From Candidatus Levyibacteriota bacterium (GTDB taxonomy: Bacteria; Patescibacteriota; Microgenomatia; Levybacterales; UBA12049), in NCBI GenBank assembly GCA_027334565.1, contig DAHWUP010000007.1:1-36982 (forward strand): a DNA stretch of 36,982 bases, given 5' to 3'. Below the pieces are notes generated by a model, which had not been told where the DNA came from, did no database searches, and was given only the letters and a program-made list of their open reading frames with translations. Positions 29,552-36,982 of the stretch are shown in pieces. The position numbers and the translations under genes were made by a program. The number at the start of each line of letters is the position of its first letter. Within the stretch, counting starts at the first letter, position 1.

Positions 29552-30163
29552 CTATTTTTCCAAAAAAAGCATCGTCCAGGCAAAAGGGAAACGCTTGCTC
29601 AAAATTTTTATGTTCGTACCGGCATTTTTTTGGACAAATTCGGGAAATCCGAACATCGTCCAGTGGTTGATGTGCTCGATATCATTACCAAGTCTGGACC
29701 AGTTTTTGCCACGCACAAGCTGAGCAAACATAAAAAACGGCTCGTTGGGCACCGAAATCGCCAGATACTTTTTGGAGACCCTAACCAGTTCCCTTAAGGC
29801 TTTTTCCGGCTCTTCCAGATGCTCCAGCACCTCGGTGCATAAAACCAGATCGAACGAATTGTCTTTGTACGGTAGGTCATAGATACTTCCTTGGCTGATT
29901 TTAATTTCTGGATAGGTTTTTTTACCAAGCTCAATTGCCGCTTCGGAGTACTCAACCCCTTCCAGTTTTTTTCCGATTCCTTTTTCCCGCAAGCGATTGA
30001 GCGTAAACCCTTCCCCGCAGCCGACGTCCAAAATGGAATCTACGGCCTGCTGTTTAGAAATTAAGTTGGCCAAATTCCTGAAAAAATTCCACAACAAAAG
30101 TCTTTGGATGGGGTTTCTGTGAGTGTGCTTTTTATAGTTATCGGTAGTCGTGGCCATGGGCAT
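29552..30163 (-). CDS. SAM-dependent methyltransferase
   Basis: ILDVGCGEGFTLNRLREKG, LVLCTEVLEHLEEPEKALRELVRV. Confidence 0.88.
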   Translation of the reverse strand: MPMATTTDNYKKHTHRNPIQRLLLWNFFRNLANLISKQQAVDSILDVGCGEGFTLNRLREKGIGKKLEGVEYSEAAIELGKKTYPEIKISQGSIYDLPYKDNSFDLVLCTEVLEHLEEPEKALRELVRVSKKYLAISVPNEPFFMFAQLVRGKNWSRLGNDIEHINHWTMFGFPEFVQKNAGTNIKILSKRFPFAWTMLFLEK

Positions 30164-30185
30164 TTTGTATTATACAAAAATGGTA

Positions 30186-30213
30186 TTGAAGAACTCAACC
30201 GCTTATGTATAAT
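30186..30213 (+). promoter_or_regulatory. Promoter for leaderless gene at 30220
   Basis: TTGAAG-N16-TATAAT ending 6 nt before ATG 30220. Confidence 0.55.
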
Positions 30214-30219
30214 TGTTTC

Positions 30220-30702
30220 ATGACCATTGAATCATTGCATACAGCCGGCGTAACTTCTGTGCCCGAACAAGCGCGTGCAACCGAACAATATCTACGATTT
30301 AAAAGGATAAACGACATAATCGACATCGAGGAGACGATCGGACAACTGGCACTTACTAAAGGGTGGCCGAAAGACTTAAGGATTGGCAACTTGGAAACTC
30401 TCACCGTTGACGGAAAAGACGCGTTTATGCTTTTTTTAAGAACCGACGGTTATCTTATACATTTATCGATGTCTTCTTTTCCGGAAGGTGATTTGGGAAT
30501 TCAATCCAGGTTTACGCTCGACACTACGGAAGGTGAAAACTCTCACGCTGTTAGAACCACTTATCAACTCGACCGGTTGGGACAAGCGCGAAAAAGGGTG
30601 GCAAACGGTGAATCTCCGATCGCATCCGATATGACAAACGAGGACCTTGAAAAAACCGAAATAGCCTTGCGTGCCATAATAGCCTCCCCCATGTTCGGCT
30701 AA
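30220..30702 (+). CDS. Hypothetical protein
   Basis: Start MTIESLHTAGV at 30220; the ORF-track ATG at 30205 precedes and overlaps the -10 box region. Confidence 0.6.
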   Translation: MTIESLHTAGVTSVPEQARATEQYLRFKRINDIIDIEETIGQLALTKGWPKDLRIGNLETLTVDGKDAFMLFLRTDGYLIHLSMSSFPEGDLGIQSRFTLDTTEGENSHAVRTTYQLDRLGQARKRVANGESPIASDMTNEDLEKTEIALRAIIASPMFG

Positions 30703-31421
30703 AAAGTAAACGGATAAATTTCTTTATATGCGGTTACGCCGAACCTGGCCCCTTGAATCGCAAAATCCGGCGGATTAAAAGTTGTTAGCGGAAAATGACC
30801 ATCCTGCTCCAAAACGGGACTTTGAGCTCTTAATAAAAGCGCATCCAAAAGCCTAAAACCCGACTCGTCTATTTTTAAAAGCTCGCTGTTTTCTAAAGCA
30901 TCTTGTCTCAATTCCGTAAGCAAACGTTGCCTGGATGTTTCGTATATCGGTAAATCCAATTTTGATACCTGGTCGACCAACATTATTTCCGAAATTGCCA
31001 GGTCGCGCTCCAACCGTTCCTCCAATCCGCCCGTTAATACCTCCCCCGCCTGGGACAAAGTTTCCATAGCTCTTTTAACACCGGTCATTTGATCAAAGGA
31101 AAGTACAAAAAGCGGCATGTTGCCATTAGCAAGATAATGTTGAGATTGGGCTTCAAGACCCGGAACCAGCGTTCGGAGCACAATATATTGTGTGACCGAA
31201 GGCCGTGAGAGCGTTTCGTCTTTTCTTTTTATTTCCCCTATCGCTTCGCCGATTTGTGCTTGGTTTTGGGGATTATGCAGTTGTCTTAAATAGACGTTGC
31301 CGATATTTTCACCTATCGCCAGGAGTGAAATAATTTGCTCCGGAGAAAAACCATCTTGTGAAAGTTCCTGGTAATTTTCAAGCGCGATCCTAACGTTTGC
31401 AAGTCTTCGTTCGGAACCCAT
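30699..31421 (-). CDS. Hypothetical protein
   Basis: 240-aa ORF, convergent 4-nt overlap with previous gene. Confidence 0.6.
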   Translation of the reverse strand: MGSERRLANVRIALENYQELSQDGFSPEQIISLLAIGENIGNVYLRQLHNPQNQAQIGEAIGEIKRKDETLSRPSVTQYIVLRTLVPGLEAQSQHYLANGNMPLFVLSFDQMTGVKRAMETLSQAGEVLTGGLEERLERDLAISEIMLVDQVSKLDLPIYETSRQRLLTELRQDALENSELLKIDESGFRLLDALLLRAQSPVLEQDGHFPLTTFNPPDFAIQGARFGVTAYKEIYPFTF

Positions 31422-31457
31422 ATAAAAATGGCATTATAAACTCGCCGGTTCGGGAAA

Positions 31458-32003
31458 TCAATCCCTTAGTCTCTTTAAATCGGAAATAAATAAGTGTTTG
31501 AATTTATGGGGAAATCTTAGGACCGCGGATGGATGCAAAGTGATCAGATATTTTCGTGCGTTTTGAACAGTCACTTTCCCGTGATTTTTTAAAATAGGGG
31601 TTTTTGAATTCAACAAAGCGGTGCAAGCGGTATTGCCTAAAAGCACGATGATCTTTGGTCCGATGACATCAATTTGCTTATGAAGATGTTCATTGCCATG
31701 TTTTATCTGGGATTTCGATGGAGTTTTCCTGTCGGGAAGATATTTAACCGGGCTGGTGATAAAAACTTCGTTTTCGTTTATTCCCAGCATTTTTAAGGTG
31801 GAACGAAGCAATTGACCAGACCTCCCTACGAACGGGCGTCCGGTCCTAGCTTCCGTTTTGCCCGGTGCTTCGCCTACAAACATTACTTTGGCATCCGGGC
31901 TCCCCTCACCCGCAACCGCCTTCCCCGAAGTTCCGATTTTACAAACTTTGCAATTTTCGATTTCCTCGGCAATTTCCTCAAGCGCTTTCTTTTTGTCTGT
32001 CAT
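31458..32003 (-). CDS. Uracil-DNA glycosylase, family 4-like
   Basis: MFVGEAPGKTEARTGRPFVGRSGQLLRSTLKMLGI, VLLGNTACTALL, TLHPSAVLR; start MTDKKKALEE at 32003. Confidence 0.85.
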   Translation of the reverse strand: MTDKKKALEEIAEEIENCKVCKIGTSGKAVAGEGSPDAKVMFVGEAPGKTEARTGRPFVGRSGQLLRSTLKMLGINENEVFITSPVKYLPDRKTPSKSQIKHGNEHLHKQIDVIGPKIIVLLGNTACTALLNSKTPILKNHGKVTVQNARKYLITLHPSAVLRFPHKFKHLFISDLKRLRD

Positions 32004-32037
32004 TTTACAAATCTTCTTTTTATTATATAATGTCACA

Positions 32038-32469
32038 ATGCACGAAAAATCAGGAAGAATGTTATCCGCCGACTTAGGCGCAAGACAAAAAAAACAGCTT
32101 TTAAGTTTAGCCGAAAAAGCTATCGAACAAGGACAAACACAAACGGAAAGCGGCATACAGATTTTTCCGTCCGATAACGGATTTGTCGCCTACCGGCCGA
32201 TAACAGGTGGCGGACTGATCATCTTAAGCATACACGATGGAGATAGCCCCGATACGGATTCGTGGCTGGCCATGCCAAGAACCGATGTTTCCGATGACGG
32301 AAAACGAGGCACAGATGTGTTTATCTTTGGCCACAAATCCCATGGGGAAAAAGCCGGAGGCGAGGATAAAAAAAGAATAAGGCAGGAAATCACGGTTTTT
32401 AAAAGTGAGCTAAAACATGCAACTAAACCTGTCCGACAGCCCAATATGCAACAATCCCCAGCGACATAA
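32038..32469 (+). CDS. Hypothetical protein
   Basis: MHEKSGRMLSADLGARQKKQLL...; TATAAT (32026-32031) 6 nt before ATG. Confidence 0.6.
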   Translation: MHEKSGRMLSADLGARQKKQLLSLAEKAIEQGQTQTESGIQIFPSDNGFVAYRPITGGGLIILSIHDGDSPDTDSWLAMPRTDVSDDGKRGTDVFIFGHKSHGEKAGGEDKKRIRQEITVFKSELKHATKPVRQPNMQQSPAT

Positions 32470-32953
32470 TCACATTCAAGGATTTGTTGACCCCCCACAT
32501 CGGAATCTCGACAATTGCATCGCAGGCTTTTAAGGTTAACCTTGAGCATCCTTCGGTTTCGTTTCCTACCACAAAAGCAACAGGAAGCCGGTAGTCAATC
32601 CGTGTGTAGGGCAAACTTTTTTTATCCTGTTCCACGGCTATGGCTTTAAGTCTTGGAACTTGAGACTTAAGCGTTAAAATCGCTTCGGCGGCCGAATCTT
32701 TGTACTCCCATTCTACCCATTGCGTAGTGTTGATCGATGCCTTTTTGATGCGGGTATTGGGCGGGGTTTCGGTCACACCGCAAAGGTAAACTTTTTTGAC
32801 TCCCAAAGCGTCGGCCAGGCGAAAGATTCCGCCGGTATTATATGTATCAAGGATATTATCCAAGACAAAATATACATCCCTTCTTTTAATTTTGTCCCGT
32901 TCTTCCCTGGAGGGATCACTGACTCTTAGTTCCTGCGCGTCCAGCTTAAGCAT
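32423..32953 (-). CDS. SpoU/TrmH family RNA 2'-O-methyltransferase
   Basis: LDNILDTYNTGGIFRLADALGVKKVYLCG, FVVGNETEGCS, IPMWGVNKSLNVIMSLGIVAYW. Confidence 0.9.
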   Translation of the reverse strand: MLKLDAQELRVSDPSREERDKIKRRDVYFVLDNILDTYNTGGIFRLADALGVKKVYLCGVTETPPNTRIKKASINTTQWVEWEYKDSAAEAILTLKSQVPRLKAIAVEQDKKSLPYTRIDYRLPVAFVVGNETEGCSRLTLKACDAIVEIPMWGVNKSLNVIMSLGIVAYWAVGQV

Positions 32954-33015
32954 AAAGCCAATTATACTAGATTTGACTTCTTAGTGCTGGTTGTTATAAT
33001 GCTAGCTTAGAATTT

Positions 33016-34593
33016 ATGCCAAGCGATTCCCGTCCATTTTCAAAAATTGCCCAAAGCCTTATCAATAATTTCGATAGTCCCGAAAGCGAAAATGCTGAAA
33101 AAAAGATCAGCGTCAATATTCTTGTATCAAAACTGGCCGCTACTTACGAAAAGATAAGGACGGCCATGGACTATGGCACCGAAGAAACGATACTAAGACG
33201 AGCTATCGAAAGGATTTTAAAACGAAGATTGGTTTTGGAGGGCAACAGCCTGACATTGGCAAAAAGCCTGGTCAGGGAACTGGTCTGGGCAGGATATTTT
33301 AAGGATTCTACGGTCCCCGAGTCGGTCACCGACAAGGTAGCGCGCTCAATCAATTTATACCTAAGTCTTCGGAATCGGGTTATTGAAAATAGGCTGATCC
33401 AAAATTCAGACATGCATGAGTATTTTATTCAACTTCTTTCAACCGACATCGACACCATCCTTCTTCCCAACCGCGAAAAGGAGTCGCTGTCAAACTTTAT
33501 GTTCCATATTTTAAGGAATTCCGTTGAAATAGTCGACGACTCAAAACAAACCCGCGATGTCCAGGTTTTTTTGTCTATCCGCAAGAATTTCGACAGGGAC
33601 GATATCGCCTTTTTGAGGTATAAACTGTTTGTACAGATATTCGGAAGACTTACTGAAGATAATTTCGAACACGTTCTGAAAAATTTCCCCAAAGGTTTTA
33701 AGGAAATAGAATACCAACTGTTGTATCCGCGCAAGGATCGTATCTTTAACCACATCAAGAAAAATACTCCGGCATTTTTGATCCTTTACGACCTCTTGAT
33801 GCTGGAGAAGGGAAAAGTTCGACATCTGGTAAAAGACGAAGAAGAGTTTCAAAAAAGAGTTTACGACATCTGCCGGGCAAGATACCGGGGCATCCGTAAT
33901 AAGGTCACAACAGCCATCATCCGAAGCTTTGTTTTTATCCTGGTAACCAAAGCGGTGATCGCGCTTCTTATTGAAGGGACCTTCGAACGGCTGCTTTACG
34001 GGCATATCCAATGGTTTGCCATCGGTTTGAATACGACCGTTCCGCCGCTTCTGATGATCTTGGTGGGATTATTGATTCGAACTCCGGGAGACAAGAATTC
34101 CCATAAGATCTTTATCGATATCAACAAGTTGCTTTTCGAAGAAGATCCTCAAATCGCCAACAAGCTTAACCTAACTCTAAAAACGAATAGCGTAAGAACT
34201 TTGGGGGATCAGGTTTTTTCCATCCTCTGGCTTTTAAGTATCGTTTTGGTTTTCGGTCTGTTGGTCTGGATTTTAACCAAACTTAGCTTTAACCCTTTAA
34301 GCCAGCTGATCTTTCTCTTCTTCATAGCGATAGTATCTTTCTTAAGTTATCGCATTTTTCAAACCGCAAATTCTTATACGGTTATCTATAAACAAAACCT
34401 CTTAAGTCCCATTGTCGACTTCTTTTTCGTTCCGGTCATTCGGGTCGGCCGCCGCTTTACCGAAGGAATTGCACAGATAAATTTCATTTTGATCATCATC
34501 GATTTTATCATCGAAGCACCGTTTAAGGGGCTGGTCGGATTCTTCGAACAATGGTTCTCATTTTTAGCCATTAAGCGCGAAGAGCTTGAATAA
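33016..34593 (+). CDS. Large hypothetical membrane protein
   Basis: 525 aa; soluble N-terminal about 290 aa then hydrophobic segments; promoter TTGACT-N16-TATAAT at 32973-33000. Confidence 0.75.
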   Translation: MPSDSRPFSKIAQSLINNFDSPESENAEKKISVNILVSKLAATYEKIRTAMDYGTEETILRRAIERILKRRLVLEGNSLTLAKSLVRELVWAGYFKDSTVPESVTDKVARSINLYLSLRNRVIENRLIQNSDMHEYFIQLLSTDIDTILLPNREKESLSNFMFHILRNSVEIVDDSKQTRDVQVFLSIRKNFDRDDIAFLRYKLFVQIFGRLTEDNFEHVLKNFPKGFKEIEYQLLYPRKDRIFNHIKKNTPAFLILYDLLMLEKGKVRHLVKDEEEFQKRVYDICRARYRGIRNKVTTAIIRSFVFILVTKAVIALLIEGTFERLLYGHIQWFAIGLNTTVPPLLMILVGLLIRTPGDKNSHKIFIDINKLLFEEDPQIANKLNLTLKTNSVRTLGDQVFSILWLLSIVLVFGLLVWILTKLSFNPLSQLIFLFFIAIVSFLSYRIFQTANSYTVIYKQNLLSPIVDFFFVPVIRVGRRFTEGIAQINFILIIIDFIIEAPFKGLVGFFEQWFSFLAIKREELE

Positions 34594-34603
34594 CCACCTT
34601 AAC

Positions 34604-34634
34604 TTGACATAATCTCTCAAAACGAGAGTATAAT
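34604..34634 (+). promoter_or_regulatory. Promoter with 19-bp spacer containing a dyad
   Basis: TTGACA-N19-TATAAT with CTCTC-AAAAC-GAGAG centred in the spacer. Confidence 0.45.
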
Positions 34635-34669
34635 TATATTTACCAGAGCCTAAAACCTAAGTATAGACC

Positions 34670-35119
34670 ATGACTGCTACAGGACATGCCATAATCGGAA
34701 CCGTAATCGCCGCAAAGGTCGGCAATCCGGTTATCGCGGTTCCGGTGGCGGTTGCTTCGCATTTTTTGGCCGACGCCGTCCCCCACTGGGATACCGGTTA
34801 TCACCGTAAAACAAAATCAAAGGAAAAATTTTTAATTGAAAGTGTCTTCGATGTTTTATTGGGTTTTTCACTTTCTTATATGGCGATACGCCTATTTTTT
34901 CCATCAACCAACCTTACTTACGCATTCTTTATGATCATCATGGCACAGTTGCCGGATTGGCTGACCGCGCCGTACTTGTTTCTTGATGTTAAAATCGTTC
35001 CCTTCTGCTGGTTTTACCGACTGCAAAAAATGTTTGACACGCGCCTTGGTCTTCCATGGGGAGTGGTTAACCAGGCCGCCGCGGTTTTAGCCGTCATCGC
35101 TCTGGGCAAAGTAATTTAG
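34670..35119 (+). CDS. Membrane protein, YdjM-like metal-dependent hydrolase family (tentative)
   Basis: MTATGHAIIGTVIAAKVG...SHFLADAVPHWDTGYH and AQLPDW motifs. Confidence 0.55.
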   Translation: MTATGHAIIGTVIAAKVGNPVIAVPVAVASHFLADAVPHWDTGYHRKTKSKEKFLIESVFDVLLGFSLSYMAIRLFFPSTNLTYAFFMIIMAQLPDWLTAPYLFLDVKIVPFCWFYRLQKMFDTRLGLPWGVVNQAAAVLAVIALGKVI

Positions 35120-35155
35120 TTTGACTTTCAATTTTCTGTCTGTGATACTTAAATT

Positions 35156-36385
35156 GTGAACCAGGAAAACACAGACAGTTCAACACCCCAAACACCGAAC
35201 GCTTTTGCGACCGAACCCGAGATCAAACCGGCTCCCGAACCCAGAAGGCAAAGATTCTTAAACAACAAATTGCTGTTCTTGGGCATAATCCTGGTAATCC
35301 TTGTAGCGATAGGGGCATTTGCAAGTTTTTATTTGCTCTATACGAATACAAAAACCAAACAAGCGCAAACAACAACGCCTCTTCTTAATTACTCCGGCTG
35401 GGAAACATACGACGATAAAAAAATTGGCTTTGAATTTAAATACCCTTCTGACTGGAGTATTGATGCCAATCCGGGAGGATCATCCGTCGTATATATTCTG
35501 CCCCAAAGCAGATTCATGCGTTATAATGAATATTACCCGGCGCCGATTCAGCTGACAATATTTGAAAAACCGTTCAATGTTACTCAAGATGAGTGGATTT
35601 CTAAACTTCTTAGTGATTATTTTGTGGGGGGAGAAAAAATAAAAACGACACAAAATGGCTATACTACTTACGTTTACCGTAATAAAAAAGGCACTGATGT
35701 ATATAATTATCGAGAAATAATGATTGGAAAACACTATGTTCTTGTTTTTAGCCTTGCCGATTCATATTCTTTCAGTGATTACTCAATGGTTCCCGCAACC
35801 TTTAGCGGCGCTCTCACAAACATAAAAACTATAGATATCACAAACGGGATTGAAAAAAATCAACGGGTATTTAATACGATACTTTCCACCTTTAAGTTGT
35901 CAGAAATAATCCCTCCGACCCCTACTCCCGTAACCGTATCCGGCTGGAAAACATACGCAAATAAAGAGTTCTCATATTCATATAAGTATCCGCCTGACGG
36001 TAAAGTAACCGAAGGGGGAAATTATGGCGTTGATGGCGTTTTTAATAGCTCTCCAAACAGTACCTCCATGGCAGGCGGCGGCTTTCAATTAACTTTAACT
36101 GTAAGCAAAAATAGTAATAATGAAACCATTAATGACCTGATAGCGGACATCGCGACTCCCTTGGCCAGTAAAAACTCAAAAAATGCCAACCTGGATATAG
36201 AGGGTAATCCGGTTAAGGTAACTACAATTTCGGGCGGACAAGCCGCCGAAGGGGCGGTTGGTGGTCCTTTTGGCGCATATGATATAAAAATACTTCATAA
36301 TAACTATATTTACGATTTATATTTTGAACCGGGTATAAGTCCAGAAACTCAAGCACTTTTAGATTCGTTTCGGTTTACAAATTAA
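35156..36385 (+). CDS. Membrane-anchored protein with two repeats of a PsbP-like domain
   Basis: GTG start; TM; SGWETYDDKKIGFEFKYPSDW and SGWKTYANKEFSYSYKYPPDG. Confidence 0.7.
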   Translation: MNQENTDSSTPQTPNAFATEPEIKPAPEPRRQRFLNNKLLFLGIILVILVAIGAFASFYLLYTNTKTKQAQTTTPLLNYSGWETYDDKKIGFEFKYPSDWSIDANPGGSSVVYILPQSRFMRYNEYYPAPIQLTIFEKPFNVTQDEWISKLLSDYFVGGEKIKTTQNGYTTYVYRNKKGTDVYNYREIMIGKHYVLVFSLADSYSFSDYSMVPATFSGALTNIKTIDITNGIEKNQRVFNTILSTFKLSEIIPPTPTPVTVSGWKTYANKEFSYSYKYPPDGKVTEGGNYGVDGVFNSSPNSTSMAGGGFQLTLTVSKNSNNETINDLIADIATPLASKNSKNANLDIEGNPVKVTTISGGQAAEGAVGGPFGAYDIKILHNNYIYDLYFEPGISPETQALLDSFRFTN

Positions 36386-36423
36386 CTTATCTTAATAATA
36401 CAGGCCTTTATAAGGCTTAATTT

Positions 36424-36982
36424 ATGAAAGAGAATAATACTATTCCTGAACCCTTACAAATCCCTAATGATATTCCTACCAAGTTTCAAACCGAACCCAA
36501 AAAACCGTTGCCGAAATTCAGGCTGATAATTCTAGCCATATTGGTACTGGTTATAATCAGTCTTCCCCTCGGTGCGTATTTGATGCTTAGGGCTTTCGGC
36601 ATCCACCCAAAATCGTCAACCGTAACCATTAAATCAACCTCTCCAACGCCTACGCCAACCATCATTTCCCTTCAACCCCTTACCGCGTCCGAATCCTCAA
36701 CCTGGAAAACATATGTTAATAACAAATATGGATTTTCTATCGAATATCCAGGTGGATACAAGTTTTCAGATTTTGGTTCTCATAATAATTTTCTAGATAA
36801 TCTTTGTTTAGTTTACTTGCAAAGTGAAGGCGGATGTTTTATGAACATTGGCATATATAATGAACAAATTGATAAACATATTTCAGAACTAAACGGAGGA
36901 AAAAACTACAGTTTAGAGATTTACAATTATCATGACGGCAAAATTGTTTTATACAGGACGCTCCATAATAATCCGGTCATTC
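36424..36982 (+). CDS. Partial CDS: paralogous membrane-anchored protein of the same family
   Basis: MKENNTIPEPLQIPNDIPTKFQTEPKKPLPKFRLIILAILVLVIISLPLGAYLML...SSTWKTYVNNKYGFSIEYPGGYKF; runs off right edge, absent from ORF track. Confidence 0.75.
   Translation, partial: MKENNTIPEPLQIPNDIPTKFQTEPKKPLPKFRLIILAILVLVIISLPLGAYLMLRAFGIHPKSSTVTIKSTSPTPTPTIISLQPLTASESSTWKTYVNNKYGFSIEYPGGYKFSDFGSHNNFLDNLCLVYLQSEGGCFMNIGIYNEQIDKHISELNGGKNYSLEIYNYHDGKIVLYRTLHNNPVI

Noticed and set aside
30205-30219. ORF-track start of the 30205 ORF
   Set aside because: ATGTATAAT contains the -10 box of the promoter; translation more likely starts at 30220.
31858-32037. N-terminal extension of ORF 31858-32469
   Set aside because: Antisense to the uracil-DNA glycosylase 5' region; true start at 32038 after a TATAAT box.

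Overview
This 37 kb window looks like a chromosomal segment of a Candidate Phyla Radiation (Patescibacteria, probably Microgenomates-like) bacterium. That placement is inferred from the divergent 16S rRNA and gene style; no search was run. From left to right it contains: (i) a cell-surface/glycan locus (two sulfatase/phosphodiesterase-superfamily proteins, an O-antigen-ligase-like polymerase, a pair of paralogous membrane-anchored proteins, a Cys-rich secreted protein, uppS); (ii) a minus-strand thymidylate/folate cluster glyA-folA-thyA-dut-tmk; (iii) tRNA-Ile(GAU) and tRNA-Cys(GCA) separated by a tiny membrane-protein ORF; (iv) glycosyltransferases, including a GT4 protein fused to an SRPBCC-like domain; (v) a stand-alone 16S rRNA transcription unit on the minus strand with a consensus promoter, structured leader, boxA-like site, long-range processing stem and terminator; (vi) a GH57-like protein, an IMPase-family protein, a methyltransferase, a UDG, a SpoU methyltransferase and several uncharacterised proteins. 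The strongest observation is a 773-nt group I intron in the 16S gene. It sits after E. coli position 1078, P1-P6 and the terminal G can be drawn by hand, and a LAGLIDADG endonuclease ORF lies in the P6 loop. Other notable signals are the intron-independent 16S architecture, 16S substitutions at usually conserved sites (530 loop, C1400), many predicted leaderless genes, and a 55-aa repeat-containing mini-protein with a strong promoter and Shine-Dalgarno site.
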